From assembly GCF_019656075.1 (NCBI RefSeq), contig NZ_BPKZ01000001.1, forward strand, positions 62,001-126,000: DNA of 64,000 nt, read 5' to 3'. The notes beneath the pieces are model-generated. The model worked only from the letters and a program-made list of their open reading frames with translations, was not told the DNA's origin and made no database searches. Position numbers and translations under genes: made by a program. Numbering within the stretch: the stretch's first letter is position 1; every line of letters starts with the position of its first letter. Below, one piece after another: positions 45,463-56,156 of the stretch. This stretch comes from Leuconostoc palmae. GTDB lineage: Bacteria > Bacillota > Bacilli > Lactobacillales > Lactobacillaceae.

Positions 45463-47556
45463 TTACTTATTTTTATCGTCTTTGTCATCAATTGGTGCAT
45501 CATCAGGTGTTTCAACTTCTGATACTTCAGAATCATCACCATTTTTTGCTGCTTCATGATGTTCATAACGTTCTTCTGCTTCTGAATCTTTAGCATCAAC
45601 AGCAGCTTTAGATTCTTCAAAAGACTTTGCAGTTGCTAATTCATCATCATCTTGAAGTTCTTTACGTGTGAAATGGCCAGTCTCATATATATCACGAATT
45701 TGTCGCTCATCCAGAGACTCAACTTCAAGCAATGCTTCAGCAATTGCGACTAGTTTATCCTTGTTTTCAGCTAAGATAGCAGAGGCATCATCAAAGGCTT
45801 CTTTGGTAATACGACGTACTTCTTCATCAATTAGACGAGCTGTTTCTTCAGAGTAACTACGGTTACCAGCTTGTTCAGCATAGCCAACACTAGCGTTACC
45901 TTCTAATTGAACCATTCCTAGCTTGTCAGACATACCAAAAGCTGTGACCATTTGACGTGCCAAACCTGTAGCTTGTTGGAAATCGTTTGAGGCGCCTGAA
46001 CTTGCTTCATTAAACATGAATATTTCAGATGCACGACCACCCATCAAACCTGCAAGTTGCTCTTTAGCTTCAGAATAACGCAAATTATAACGATCCGCTT
46101 TAGGTGTCATCAAAGCATAGCCGCCAATACGACCACGTGGCACAATTGTTACCTTACGGACAACTGAGGCTTCAGAGCGTACCAAACCAACCAATGCATG
46201 ACCCGCTTCGTGATAAGCCGTTGTCTTACGCTCTTGCTCTGACATTCCGCGATTAGTTTTAGCTGGTCCTTGGAAAATACGATCTTCCGCTTCATCAATA
46301 TCAGCGGCATCAACTTTTTTCTTGTTACGACGAGCTGCAAGTAATGCTGCTTCGTTTAACAAGTTTTCCAGATCAGCGCCCACATATCCTGGTGTTTGTT
46401 GTGCAATCGCCTTCAAATCAACATTATCTGCCAATGGCTTATTCTTTGCATGGACATTTAAGATCGCTTCACGACCTTTAACATCCGGTGCACCAACTAA
46501 TATCTTACGATCGAAACGACCTGAACGTAACAACGCAGGATCCAAAACATCTGAACGGTTCGTTGATGCTAAGATAATCACACCTTCGGAACCTTCGAAA
46601 CCATCCATTTCAATCAAAATTTGATTTAATGTTTGTTCTCGTTCATCGTTTCCGCCACCCATTCCGGTACCGCGTCGACGACCAACGGCATCAATTTCAT
46701 CGATGAAAATAATTGCAGGAGCAGACTTTTTAGCATTCTCGAATAAATCACGTACACGTGAAGCACCAACACCGACAAACATTTCAACGAAGTCTGATCC
46801 AGACATCGAGAAGAAAGGTACGTTGGCTTCACCAGCAACTGCTTTAGCAAGCAAAGTTTTACCAGTTCCGGGAGGTCCTTCAAGCAAAACACCCTTTGGT
46901 ATACGTGCACCTAAGCTAACAAACTTCTTTGGTGACTTTAAAAATTCAACAACTTCAACAAGTTCTTGCTTTTCTTCTTCAGCACCAGCTACATTTGAGA
47001 AACGAACTTTGTTATCTTTGGGATCAGATGGCTTAGCTTTGGATTTACCAAAGCTCATCATACCACCTTGTCCGCCCTTACCACCGGCTTGACTCATCAT
47101 AAGGTAGAACACACCAACAATAAGCAAAACAGGAATAAGTGAGACTAGGAGGTTTAACCAGAAACCAGAAGACTCTTGTTGCTTGGTGACCACATCAGTA
47201 TCTGTGTCAGAAGCTGCTTGGGTAACTGATTTTAATGAAGCATCATTAGGCAACAAAGTTGATGTAAAACGTGTCACCTTCTGTGCTGGTTGTAAGATGT
47301 TTAACCCTTTATCACCTTTTGTACTTTGTGCTGAACGGTATTCTCCAGTAACATTATAAATACCGTTACCTGGTTGAACAGTGACTGACTTAAGTTCCTT
47401 GTCATTCAGTGCTTTCATAAATTCACTTGATGTCAATGTCTTTGAAGATGACTTATCGTTCCCAAAAAGACCATAAATCATGCCGACAACAGCAAGGAAA
47501 ATGAAAATATAGAATACTGAACTCTTTAAGAAACCACCTTTGTTATTATTATTCAT
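45463..47556 (-). CDS. ftsH: ATP-dependent zinc metalloprotease FtsH
   Basis: 697 aa membrane-bound AAA protease for quality control. Two N-terminal helices (about 10-28 and 133-153) flank an extracytoplasmic domain. The AAA module has Walker A GPPGTGKT, Walker [12 protein letters not shown] and SRH residues near [20 protein letters not shown]. The zinc site is HEAGH near residue 450. The C-terminus is an acidic tail ending in KDDKNK. It follows hpt and tilS on the same strand, the classic tilS-hpt-ftsH order of Firmicutes. Confidence 0.97.
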   Translation of the reverse strand: MNNNNKGGFLKSSVFYIFIFLAVVGMIYGLFGNDKSSSKTLTSSEFMKALNDKELKSVTVQPGNGIYNVTGEYRSAQSTKGDKGLNILQPAQKVTRFTSTLLPNDASLKSVTQAASDTDTDVVTKQQESSGFWLNLLVSLIPVLLIVGVFYLMMSQAGGKGGQGGMMSFGKSKAKPSDPKDNKVRFSNVAGAEEEKQELVEVVEFLKSPKKFVSLGARIPKGVLLEGPPGTGKTLLAKAVAGEANVPFFSMSGSDFVEMFVGVGASRVRDLFENAKKSAPAIIFIDEIDAVGRRRGTGMGGGNDEREQTLNQILIEMDGFEGSEGVIILASTNRSDVLDPALLRSGRFDRKILVGAPDVKGREAILNVHAKNKPLADNVDLKAIAQQTPGYVGADLENLLNEAALLAARRNKKKVDAADIDEAEDRIFQGPAKTNRGMSEQERKTTAYHEAGHALVGLVRSEASVVRKVTIVPRGRIGGYALMTPKADRYNLRYSEAKEQLAGLMGGRASEIFMFNEASSGASNDFQQATGLARQMVTAFGMSDKLGMVQLEGNASVGYAEQAGNRSYSEETARLIDEEVRRITKEAFDDASAILAENKDKLVAIAEALLEVESLDERQIRDIYETGHFTRKELQDDDELATAKSFEESKAAVDAKDSEAEERYEHHEAAKNGDDSEVSEVETPDDAPIDDKDDKNK

Positions 47557-47579
47557 TAAGTTTCCTCAGTTTCTAGAAG

Positions 47580-48119
47580 TTAGTCTGAATAGACTTCTTT
47601 TTTTAAGATGCCTACATAAGGTAGGTTTCGATACATTTCTTTGTAATCAAGACCATAGCCGACAACAAATTCGTTTCGGACATCAAAGCCTACATAATCA
47701 GCTGTAATATCAACTTTACGACCTTCTTTTTTATCCAATAATGTCGCAACGCTGATCGATTTAGCCCCACGTTTGGCAAGTAATTCTTTCATGAAGAGTA
47801 ATGATTGACCTGTGTCAACAATGTCTTCTAAAATCAGAACATGACGTCCTTTAATATCGGAACCTATATCTGTGACAAGTGTAATTTCATCAGTGCTTTT
47901 AACACCACCATGATAACTTGACACATTAATAAATTCTAAGTCTACGTATAAGTCCACTTCACGCAATAAATCGGCCGTCCATAAGTAGGCACCTTTGAGT
48001 ACCGACAAAACAACGGGTCTTTCTCCTGCGTAGTCTTGTGTAATTTGTTTTCCTAAACGAACTGCTGCATCGTGTATGCTCGTTTGGTCAAACAATACTT
48101 CTTGTATATCGTTATCCAC
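47580..48119 (-). CDS. hpt: Hypoxanthine phosphoribosyltransferase
   Basis: 179 aa purine salvage enzyme that makes IMP/GMP from hypoxanthine/guanine and PRPP. The PRPP-binding motif VLILEDIVDTG lies near residue 96, with SVLKGAYLWTADL near 40. The start is GTG 48119 with AGGAAAG upstream; its G is also the last base of the tilS stop (TAGTG), so the two are coupled. Confidence 0.95.
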   Translation of the reverse strand: MDNDIQEVLFDQTSIHDAAVRLGKQITQDYAGERPVVLSVLKGAYLWTADLLREVDLYVDLEFINVSSYHGGVKSTDEITLVTDIGSDIKGRHVLILEDIVDTGQSLLFMKELLAKRGAKSISVATLLDKKEGRKVDITADYVGFDVRNEFVVGYGLDYKEMYRNLPYVGILKKEVYSD

Positions 48120-49426
48120 TATCTTTCCTCAATTCGCCATGCTAGCCAGTATAGCTTAGCATCTTGTTTGGTGACAAAATTTGTACTGATGCGCCAATGC
48201 TGGCGAACTTTAACTGCGATAATCTCATCATTTGGTGTGGATAAAACCACCATTTTTTGTCGCTCAGCTTGTGATAATTTTTCGTCAATTGCTAAACGTC
48301 TTAATTTTTTATGTCCGTTTATGATTGCAAGTTTATCACTTGCTTTTGCTGGACGCAAGTAAACAAATGGTTCATTAGTTATCATTGAAAATGGCAACTT
48401 TTCCACATTAAGATCAGAGTCATTATCCGTCCATTTGAACGCCTCATCTGCAAATTTTTGCCATTGATTTAATTTTAACATAACTGTTGGTAAAACTTGC
48501 ATGGTATTTGTGATTTCTGATGTGTTTGTCAGATAAACTTGTTGATAACTTTTAACAAACATCAAATTTTTTGACAATTGCACAAAACCGTTTGTTTTTT
48601 TATTGTTTAGTAATAATAAATGAATCTGTTTAATTTGACTTTCTTTAAACTGATACAAACCTTTTTGCTGCAAATAAACCTTAATTGTTACAACTAACCA
48701 TAGTTCAGGTACGCTGGTCCAATTCTTTTCAAATGCCTCAGCATACTGACTAGCTTGACTTTTAATAAGACGCTCTTGTTCAGCAATTTGTTTAGCAAAA
48801 TCGTTGATATGGTAAACTACTTGCCGATTAATTGTTTTCAAATTAGGAATGATTTCATTACGAAGCAAGTTACGCGGTGTATAGCTCGGATCATGATTTG
48901 TCCTATCTTCTCGCCAAGATAGCCCCTTTTTTTGTGCATAATTTATGATTTCTTGCTTAGTTATCCCCAAAAACGGTCGAAAGATATTTTGATTACTACC
49001 ATCCATACCAGATAGTTGTGATAATTGTCCTCCACGTACTAGTTTTAATAGAACTGTCTCAGCTTGGTCATCTGCATGGTGGGCAACAATAATTGTATGT
49101 GTCGAATATTTTTTTGCTAAATCTGAAAAGAATTGATAACGAAACTCACGCGCTTTTTTTTCAACTGATTTTTGAGGTATATCTAACCATTCAATTTGTT
49201 CAAATGTTGCATTGAATTTGTCTGCTAATTGCGCAACAAAACGCGCATCATCATCGCTTTCTGAGCGCAAATGATAATTAACGTGTGCAATTATAATATG
49301 CAATTTTGGCAATGCTTCACGCAGTGCATATAATAAAACAACAGAATCAACACCACCTGACACGGCAACAATTACGGTATTTTCCCAGTGATTTTTTTTA
49401 ATTTGCTTGTCTATTTTGTCTGTCAT
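48119..49426 (-). CDS. tilS: tRNA(Ile)-lysidine synthetase
   Basis: 435 aa. Converts C34 of tRNA-Ile(CAU) to lysidine. The ATP-pyrophosphatase P-loop SGGVDS (near residue 25) and HHADDQAET near 115 are intact, and the C-terminal domain ends in VTKQDAKLYWLAWRIEER. The stop is TAG, overlapping the hpt start. A hairpin terminator-like element lies just upstream and may dampen transcription from the divIC-like gene. Confidence 0.95.
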   Translation of the reverse strand: MTDKIDKQIKKNHWENTVIVAVSGGVDSVVLLYALREALPKLHIIIAHVNYHLRSESDDDARFVAQLADKFNATFEQIEWLDIPQKSVEKKAREFRYQFFSDLAKKYSTHTIIVAHHADDQAETVLLKLVRGGQLSQLSGMDGSNQNIFRPFLGITKQEIINYAQKKGLSWREDRTNHDPSYTPRNLLRNEIIPNLKTINRQVVYHINDFAKQIAEQERLIKSQASQYAEAFEKNWTSVPELWLVVTIKVYLQQKGLYQFKESQIKQIHLLLLNNKKTNGFVQLSKNLMFVKSYQQVYLTNTSEITNTMQVLPTVMLKLNQWQKFADEAFKWTDNDSDLNVEKLPFSMITNEPFVYLRPAKASDKLAIINGHKKLRRLAIDEKLSQAERQKMVVLSTPNDEIIAVKVRQHWRISTNFVTKQDAKLYWLAWRIEER

Positions 49427-49430
49427 GATA

Positions 49431-49450
49431 GAAAAAGCACCCTAAGGTGC
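49431..49450 (-). terminator. Small terminator or attenuator before tilS
   Basis: On the minus strand GCACC, TTAG loop, GGTGC, then TTTTT. It is short, so probably partial; no other promoter for tilS was seen. Confidence 0.6.
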
Positions 49451-49457
49451 CTTAGTT

Positions 49458-49850
49458 TTATTTTTCCGTAGGTAGATTGTAAATAATCTCATCCTGTTTT
49501 GTGTACCCGTATTTATCTCTTAAAATTTGCTGAAGATAAGAAGGATCATTCAGCCGCTTGCTATCTGCTTTTAAATTAGCATTTATTTTTTCAATATCTA
49601 TCAGACGACTTTGCGTATTAGTTAACGATACATTAGCAGAATGTAATTTGAATTCGCTAACTAATAATTGCGCAGCAAATATAGCCGCTAAAATAGCCCC
49701 AAAAAACAAAATTCTTTTTTCTCGCGCTGCATGAGCTTTCATATAATGGCGTCTAGCTTTCATATTTTCCGGCTCAGAATTGCGAATAATTTGCTGAATT
49801 TGCGGATTAACACGTTGTCTATTCGATTGTCGTCTGTTTTGGCTTGACAT
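49458..49850 (-). CDS. DivIC/FtsB-like septum formation protein
   Basis: 130 aa. A basic cytoplasmic N-terminus (1-50), one membrane helix (about 51-65), a coiled coil (about 70-95) and a short extracellular tail (LRDKYGYTKQDEIIYNLP) fit DivIC, a partner of DivIB and FtsL in the divisome. Its place between rqcP and tilS matches the conserved Firmicutes cluster. FtsL is less likely, as it would lie beside penicillin-binding protein genes. Confidence 0.88.
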   Translation of the reverse strand: MSSQNRRQSNRQRVNPQIQQIIRNSEPENMKARRHYMKAHAAREKRILFFGAILAAIFAAQLLVSEFKLHSANVSLTNTQSRLIDIEKINANLKADSKRLNDPSYLQQILRDKYGYTKQDEIIYNLPTEK

Positions 49851-49914
49851 ATGAATTTAACCTAATGCTAGTGTGGCACGTTCTTATCATTTTTTCAACA
49901 ATCTTTAAGAATGC

Positions 49915-50211
49915 TTAATCTTTGATACCGTCTTCATCCCCACCTTGTCTGTAATCGTTAGCATAACTTTCGCTAATGACTTCATACATATCAGCGGATT
50001 CTTCTTTTTTAGTTGTTTCTACAATTTTTAGCACGTTAACGGTTAATGTCTTATTTCCAAAACGTATTTCAAGTGTGTCGTTTGTCATAACGTCTGAAGA
50101 AGACTTCGCTACTTTATCATTAATTGAAATTCTGCCTTGATCAGCGATTTCCTTTGCAACTGTTCGACGTTTGATTAAACGTGATACTTTTAAAAATTTA
50201 TCTAAACGCAT
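49915..50211 (-). CDS. rqcP: S4-domain RNA-binding protein RqcP
   Basis: 98 aa with an N-terminal S4 fold ([26 protein letters not shown]) and an acidic tail. RqcP (YabO) works with RqcH in tailing stalled nascent chains on 50S subunits. The mfd, rqcP, divIC, tilS order is the standard Firmicutes arrangement. The gene lies 12 bp after mfd. Confidence 0.9.
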   Translation of the reverse strand: MRLDKFLKVSRLIKRRTVAKEIADQGRISINDKVAKSSSDVMTNDTLEIRFGNKTLTVNVLKIVETTKKEESADMYEVISESYANDYRQGGDEDGIKD

Positions 50212-50223
50212 ATTTTTCTCTTT

Positions 50224-53200
50224 CTAGTTTAATTCAACTAATTGTTTCTTTGCTATTACCGTGATGAAATACTCTCTCAAAATATTAAGCCATATACTAC
50301 TTTCAGCAACATCATTTACAGTTAATATAACTTGTAGATTACCAGATTCCGTTCTTACTGCAGCTTTGAGTGGTACGTTAGCTAACGTTTCAAACACTGC
50401 TTCTCCAGAAAGTTGCTGAGTAGCCTCTTGATTAAATTGGATAGTTAGTTGCTTCTTTTGTCTTCTAATATTAGTTATCTGGGCTTGATCCGCTAATTGT
50501 TTAATTTGCCCAACTAATAGCAAACGTGCGACTTCATCCGGCATCTCGCCAAAACGATCCAACATATCTGCTTCGATTTCTTCAAATTCAGCATCTGTTC
50601 TTGCTTGCCGAATACGAGTATAGAGTTCAATTTTTTGTGCATTATCTGGTACATATTCGTCAGGTAAGTATGCTAACACACCTAAAATAATTTCAGCATC
50701 TGTTTCATGATCTGTCTGAGGCATGACATGCCCTTGTTTTTTAGCAACTGCTTCTTTAAGCATTTCAGTATACATATCATAACCAACGGAGTCAATAAAT
50801 CCATGTTGTTGCTTACCCAGCAAATCACCCGCACCACGAATACTTAAATCGCGCATAGCTATTCTAAATCCTGAACCTAGTTCTGTAAAATCTCGGATTG
50901 CTTCAAGACGTTTTTCTGCTTCTTCACTTGGTGTACGTGAAAAAGGATATGTAAAATAAGCATAAGCTAAACGTGTTGATCGTCCAACACGCCCTCTCAA
51001 TTGATATAGTTGGGACAATCCCATGTGATCAGCATTTTCAACGATTAGTGTATTTGCATTAGGTATGTCAACACCTGTTTCTATAATCGTTGTTGTCACC
51101 AAAACATCATAGTTCCCATTTAAAAAATCATAGAGAACACTTTCTAATTGCGTTTCAGACATTTGACCGTGAATACTAGCCACTCTAGCAGATGGTACTA
51201 GATCTTCAATTTGACTAACAACTCGATCTAAATCAGCGACTCGATTATGTAAATAAAATACCTGACCATCTCGAGCTATTTCTTTCTCAATAGCATTACG
51301 AACTATTGCCCAATCTGCTTCTAAAACGTATGTTTGAATCGGATATCGGTTCGCTGGTGGTGTCTCAATAACTGATAAATCTCGTACGCCAACCATTGCC
51401 ATATTTAACGTTCTTGGTATCGGTGTTGCTGTCAATGTTAACACATCTACACTATTTCGAAGTTGTTTGAGTTTTTCTTTATGCTTAACACCAAATCGCT
51501 GCTCTTCATCGATAATAAGTAGCCCCAGATCAGCAAAATCAACATCTTTGCTTAATAAACGATGTGTGCCCACAACAACATCAATTTCATTTGATTTTAA
51601 CTTTTGTATGACTACTTTATTTTGTGCAACTGACTGGAATCGACTCAATACCCCAATTCTAATTTCTGGAAAATCACTAAACCGAGCTAACATCGTTTCA
51701 TAATGTTGTTGCACTAGTATTGTAGTGGGTGCTAAGAAAGCGACCTGTTTTCCAGCATGGGCTGCTTTAAATACTGCTCTTAAAGCCACTTCCGTTTTAC
51801 CAAAGCCAACATCTCCAACCAATAAACGATCCATCGGACGAGACTTTTGCATATCTGATTTTATTTCCTCAATTGAACGAATTTGATCAGGTGTTTCTGG
51901 ATACCCAAAAGCTGTGTCAAACTTCAACTGTCCAGTATCATCAGGTGGATAGGCATAACCCAAGAGCGCTTCTCGTTGTGCGTACAAATCCAACAGATCA
52001 TCTGCAATATCTTCTATTTTAGCCGCAACTTGACGTTTTGTTTTAGCCCATTCTGTTCCGCCTAATTTGTTTAGTTTAGGTGCTCGTGCCGCATCTGAAG
52101 CCCCAATATATTTTTGAATTAAATTTAACTGAGTAACTGGAATAAAAATTTTGGCATTTTTTTGGTAAGCAATTGAAAGATAATCCTGCTTACCCCCATC
52201 AACCGTCATCGTCGTGAGTCCTTCATATCGGCCAATACCATGGTTCACATGAACAACATAATCTCCAACATTAAGTTCGTTATATGTTTTTAGTCTCTCA
52301 GCGTTGGCAATTTTACGTTGACGTGGTGCTGATTTTCTCGATTTCGCAAATAACTCATGTTCCGTTAGAACAATTAAATGAAGTTTAGGCCATTCAAAAC
52401 CAGCTGACAAACTACCGGTCATGAGCTGAATAGTATGTGGGTCAATGTCCCTTGTTTGCTTAATAGGTATCTTCGACTCTTGTAAAGATTGATAGAAATT
52501 AGCTCGTCGTTTATCATCTTCTATAAGCAAAATAACTGTATTGCCTGAATCATAGCTATATGTTAAATCACTCTGTAAAGCTGATAATTGTCCGTAATAT
52601 TGATTCGCTGGTCTAGTAGTAACTTCGATCATGTTTGTAAACTTTAGTTTGTTAAGACCACGATTAAAATTCGCTAAATAAATTTTGGCACTATGCGTTT
52701 GTGATAATACGTCATCAATATCTGCACGTAGGTCTTGATTAGGTAATAATTTGTAAGACTCTAACTGACTGAATAACCAATCTTGATCAATAGATACTTG
52801 TTGATGCTTTGTTTCTTTTAGTCTTGTATATTCATCTATGATTATCACTGAATTGTCATCAAAATAATCTAACAGTGTATATTGTCCATTGAAGAAAAAC
52901 TTTGCATAAGGTAGCAAATGATTACTTCGCTCATGGTTATTCAAAATAGATTGGGTTAATGCAAATCCATCTGTGGCATGTTTTTTACTCACTCCCGATA
53001 AAGTTGCTCGATAATTGTTAAAGCTTTTTTCTAGTGAAGATTTAGCAACATCATACTGATCCTCTGACACAATGAAATCTGTTGCTGGATCAATCGTGAT
53101 TACTTGATGCGTATCAATACTTTTTTGTGTCGCCACATCAAAAGATTTCAGCTGATCTAATTCATCACCAAAAAAATCTAATCGCACGGGATTATCTTTA

Positions 53201-53745
53201 GTCAACGGATAGACATCAATAATTGAGCCACGATGTGCAAATTCACCTGGACCTTGAACTAATTTAGCCGGTTCATATCCCATCATCATTAAATGATCTT
53301 TAATAGTCGATATACGGTATTCAATCCCAACTTTCAAAGTTAATTGCGCTTTGTTCACTGTTTGAGGATTAGGTAGTAGTCGTTCCATACCCGAGAGTGC
53401 TACAACAACAATTGTCGGTTGCGCTGATTGTAATTTTAATAATGTATTAACTCGTTGTAGCCTTAATTCTGGTGAACTAATAGCCATTTCCGTTGCCAAA
53501 GATTCTTCAGCTGGAAAATTAAGAACATCCGGTACTAAGCTTGATAAATCTGAAAATAGTTGATCAGCATGAACTTGAGTATCAGTGACAACCAGTATCT
53601 GTTTCTTTTTAGCACGATATAAGGCTGCAATACTTGCCGCTCTAGCACTACCATTAACACCTAATAATAGTTGACTTGAATTTTCAATTGCACCCTCATT
53701 AAGTTTTTCAATTGTTGCTGTTTTTGCTAAAAAATCAATCAGCAT
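50224..53745 (-). CDS. mfd: Transcription-repair coupling factor
   Basis: 1173 aa. Removes RNA polymerase stalled at lesions and recruits UvrA. Domains in order: UvrB-like N-terminus (1-350), RNA-polymerase-interacting region with GDYVVHVNHGIGRYEGL near 490, SF2 helicase with Walker A VGDVGFGKTEVALRA near 640 and IIDEEQRFG near 745, TRG motif around QLRGRVGRSTRLAYAY near 920, and a C-terminal domain that inhibits UvrA binding. Full-length and intact. Confidence 0.97.
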   Translation of the reverse strand: MLIDFLAKTATIEKLNEGAIENSSQLLLGVNGSARAASIAALYRAKKKQILVVTDTQVHADQLFSDLSSLVPDVLNFPAEESLATEMAISSPELRLQRVNTLLKLQSAQPTIVVVALSGMERLLPNPQTVNKAQLTLKVGIEYRISTIKDHLMMMGYEPAKLVQGPGEFAHRGSIIDVYPLTKDNPVRLDFFGDELDQLKSFDVATQKSIDTHQVITIDPATDFIVSEDQYDVAKSSLEKSFNNYRATLSGVSKKHATDGFALTQSILNNHERSNHLLPYAKFFFNGQYTLLDYFDDNSVIIIDEYTRLKETKHQQVSIDQDWLFSQLESYKLLPNQDLRADIDDVLSQTHSAKIYLANFNRGLNKLKFTNMIEVTTRPANQYYGQLSALQSDLTYSYDSGNTVILLIEDDKRRANFYQSLQESKIPIKQTRDIDPHTIQLMTGSLSAGFEWPKLHLIVLTEHELFAKSRKSAPRQRKIANAERLKTYNELNVGDYVVHVNHGIGRYEGLTTMTVDGGKQDYLSIAYQKNAKIFIPVTQLNLIQKYIGASDAARAPKLNKLGGTEWAKTKRQVAAKIEDIADDLLDLYAQREALLGYAYPPDDTGQLKFDTAFGYPETPDQIRSIEEIKSDMQKSRPMDRLLVGDVGFGKTEVALRAVFKAAHAGKQVAFLAPTTILVQQHYETMLARFSDFPEIRIGVLSRFQSVAQNKVVIQKLKSNEIDVVVGTHRLLSKDVDFADLGLLIIDEEQRFGVKHKEKLKQLRNSVDVLTLTATPIPRTLNMAMVGVRDLSVIETPPANRYPIQTYVLEADWAIVRNAIEKEIARDGQVFYLHNRVADLDRVVSQIEDLVPSARVASIHGQMSETQLESVLYDFLNGNYDVLVTTTIIETGVDIPNANTLIVENADHMGLSQLYQLRGRVGRSTRLAYAYFTYPFSRTPSEEAEKRLEAIRDFTELGSGFRIAMRDLSIRGAGDLLGKQQHGFIDSVGYDMYTEMLKEAVAKKQGHVMPQTDHETDAEIILGVLAYLPDEYVPDNAQKIELYTRIRQARTDAEFEEIEADMLDRFGEMPDEVARLLLVGQIKQLADQAQITNIRRQKKQLTIQFNQEATQQLSGEAVFETLANVPLKAAVRTESGNLQVILTVNDVAESSIWLNILREYFITVIAKKQLVELN

Positions 53746-53789
53746 TTTATTATCTTACTCCCTCATTATTAAGATAAGTTCAATAGCTA

Positions 53790-54359
53790 TTAACCATTGA
53801 ACTTATTACTTAACTCACTTGCTTCACTACCCTTTATCCAATAGGTCAGTGCCTCATTACTTTTATCCAACATGTCGTTGACTTGTGGTTGTTCAGAAGT
53901 CGTAAACTTACCCAACACATAATTAATGACTGCTTGTTTCTCATGTTGGGGATGCCCTAAACCAAATTTTAAACGTAAAAAGTTCTGAGAATTAGTATGT
54001 GAGATGATTGACTTAATGCCATTATGACCACCTGCAGAACCTTTTGCACGGAATCTTAGTTTTCCAAAAGGTAAGTCCATATCATCGACTAATACCAATA
54101 CATCTTGCTCAATATCACCACCGTAGTAATCTAATACTGCCCGAACAGCCTTACCAGAATCATTCATATAAGTTGTCGGCTTAACGAGTAACACTTGTTC
54201 CCCATTGACTACTAGTTTTGCAACAGTTGCAAAGTGTTTGCTAGGTGAAAAAGTCACATGGTTAACTTCAGCAAAAGCGTCTATGGCCATAAAACCAATA
54301 TTATGACGTGTCTTATCATATTCGGAACCAATGTTCCCTAATCCAATAATATATTTCAT
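53790..54359 (-). CDS. pth: Peptidyl-tRNA hydrolase
   Basis: 189 aa. Frees tRNA from peptidyl-tRNA. The sequence YIIGLGNIGSEYDKTRHNIGF at the N-terminus contains catalytic His, with KPTTYMNDSGKA near 67 and DDMDLPFGKLRFRAKGSAGGHNGIKSI near 92. The start ATG 54359 follows from homology. No close Shine-Dalgarno, but TATAAT at 54369-54364 ends 4 nt before the ATG, so a leaderless mRNA is possible. First gene of the pth-mfd-rqcP-divIC-tilS-hpt-ftsH run. Confidence 0.96.
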   Translation of the reverse strand: MKYIIGLGNIGSEYDKTRHNIGFMAIDAFAEVNHVTFSPSKHFATVAKLVVNGEQVLLVKPTTYMNDSGKAVRAVLDYYGGDIEQDVLVLVDDMDLPFGKLRFRAKGSAGGHNGIKSIISHTNSQNFLRLKFGLGHPQHEKQAVINYVLGKFTTSEQPQVNDMLDKSNEALTYWIKGSEASELSNKFNG

Positions 54360-54478
54360 TTTTATTATACGTATATCCTCAATAAAATTATAAATCTTAT
54401 TTACCAGTATAACAGAATTGTGTGTTATCATGATATATGGCTATTTCATGATAAAAAAATTAATTTTAGGGTGCGCAT

Positions 54479-55123
54479 ATGATTCATAAGTCATTAATTA
54501 AACCAAAATCAGAACTCACAACTGTGACTGAAAATACAACTATTGCTGAAGTAAATGAATTGTTTAATTCTCCCAATGAAGCCCATACTAGAACTATGCC
54601 AATTTTAGATGAATCTGGTAAACTCTTTCGTGGCAATGTTTATAAACAACATGTTTACGAACACATTGCAAAAAAAGGCGATATCAATCTGCCTGTCACA
54701 GCAATTATGCGTAATTCGACTAAATTTATTTACACTACTAGCCAGTTTTACGAAGTATTCTTTGCTATTAGAGATTTGCCATTTATTGCGGTTTTAGATG
54801 AAAATCATTATTTTACTGGTATATTTACACATGATGTCTTAATGGATCTCTTATCACAAAGTTGGTCTGTACATACTGGTGGTGTAGCTGTATCTGTTAC
54901 CTCACACAATAGTCAAGGTGATTTAAAAGTTATTTCAGGTATTATTTCTCGATATGCTTATATCGAATCAGTTTTAAGCTTACAATCTAAAGATGGTACC
55001 GTTTCGCTAATGTTTACATTGCCAATAGATATTGAAAATCCTCAACTGGATAAAATCGTTTCTCATCTCGAAAAAAAGCATTTTAAAGTCACTAGTATTG
55101 AAGATCTACAACGTTTTAATTAG
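54479..55123 (+). CDS. CBS-pair protein, possible c-di-AMP sensor
   Basis: 214 aa. Residues 10-125 form two CBS motifs (TTIAEVNELF with MPILDESGKLFRG; then FAIRDLPFIAVLDENHYFTGIFTHDVLMDLL), and residues 140-214 an ACT-like fold (VSGIISRYAYIESVLSLQS). Such CBS proteins of Firmicutes bind adenine nucleotides or cyclic di-AMP. The ligand is not readable here. It stands alone, divergent from pth, with the terminator shared with menA after it. Confidence 0.8.
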   Translation: MIHKSLIKPKSELTTVTENTTIAEVNELFNSPNEAHTRTMPILDESGKLFRGNVYKQHVYEHIAKKGDINLPVTAIMRNSTKFIYTTSQFYEVFFAIRDLPFIAVLDENHYFTGIFTHDVLMDLLSQSWSVHTGGVAVSVTSHNSQGDLKVISGIISRYAYIESVLSLQSKDGTVSLMFTLPIDIENPQLDKIVSHLEKKHFKVTSIEDLQRFN

Positions 55124-55183
55124 TCTAAATATAACGCATCGTTTTGATATATAATCAAGGCGATTTTTTATTTACTATAAAAT

Positions 55184-55222
55184 AAAAGGTTAACTTCCTG
55201 TAAAAGAAACCTAACCTTTTTA
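55184..55222. terminator. Bidirectional terminator
   Basis: AAAAGGTTA and TAACCTTTT arms with a loop of about 19 nt, between the CBS gene and menA. The loop has weak extra pairing. Confidence 0.7.
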
Positions 55223-55223
55223 A

Positions 55224-56111
55224 TTATAAAATTATACCAACAACAATCACTACTGTCATTCCTAACATCAAAATAATTAGGTTTTTAATCGATAATATAA
55301 ATGTCTCTTCTTTGATTGGGCGGGCAGTAAAATGACGCGCATTGCTGATAATCAAAGGTAACAAAATAATAATTGCATAACTTGTCACCGGTAACCAACC
55401 AACGTAAGTAACAATCAACAATTCCGCCACGGCTAGTATTGCCCAAAATAGATAAAGCTTTTTTGCGGCAGCGATACCAGTATAATGAACAATCGTATGT
55501 CTATTGTTACGTTCATCTTCAGCATGGTCTGCGATATTATTGGCCAACATAATTTCTGCGATGAACACCGTTAAAGGTAAACTAACCACAAACCATTGCC
55601 ATAATACACTTGGCATCGGTACCATACGTGTATTGACATATACCTGGGCCACAAAAATGAAATAACCCATGGTGATACCTGAAACGATTTCCCCAAAAGG
55701 CGTATTAGTAATGGGTTTTGGTCCTGCCGAGTACAAATACCCAATTAAAAAGCTGACGATACCAATAACCCACGTCACATAATCAGTACGCAAGGCGACA
55801 ATAACACCTGCTAAAGCGGCAATCAATGCCAACCCTGCAGCAACGTACAGTACCTGCTTGTTAGAAATCACTTCACCTTGTGCTGCTTCACGCAAAAACT
55901 CATTTTCTTTTTGTCGTTTTGAGTCTTCATAGCGATTAAATGTATTAACTGCTAAATGAACGCATACTGTCGCGATTATGAGTAATAGTGCGTTGATCCA
56001 ATTTAAACGGCCATATTGCCACTGACTATAGGCTAATCCGACCATTAAAGGGGCCACACTAGGAATCACAACACGAATCTCAACTAAGTCTAAAAACTGT
56101 TTTGGTGTCAT
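55224..56111 (-). CDS. menA: 1,4-dihydroxy-2-naphthoate polyprenyltransferase
   Basis: 295 aa UbiA-superfamily enzyme with eight or nine helices. Asp-rich prenyl-diphosphate sites are NTFNRYEDSKRQKEN near residue 56 and IADHAEDERNNRHT near 192. It attaches the isoprenoid tail to DHNA in menaquinone synthesis. No other men gene lies nearby, so demethylmenaquinone may be made from imported or partly shared precursors, as in other lactic acid bacteria. Single gene. Confidence 0.9.
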   Translation of the reverse strand: MTPKQFLDLVEIRVVIPSVAPLMVGLAYSQWQYGRLNWINALLLIIATVCVHLAVNTFNRYEDSKRQKENEFLREAAQGEVISNKQVLYVAAGLALIAALAGVIVALRTDYVTWVIGIVSFLIGYLYSAGPKPITNTPFGEIVSGITMGYFIFVAQVYVNTRMVPMPSVLWQWFVVSLPLTVFIAEIMLANNIADHAEDERNNRHTIVHYTGIAAAKKLYLFWAILAVAELLIVTYVGWLPVTSYAIIILLPLIISNARHFTARPIKEETFILSIKNLIILMLGMTVVIVVGIIL

Positions 56112-56156
56112 TTTTTCAACCTCTAGTCTTTTATTTTACCAGAAAAATATCGTCAG

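Noticed and set aside
45668-47092. Several open frames opposite ftsH
   Set aside because: They mirror ftsH codons, are rich in Ser/Pro and lack ribosome binding sites.
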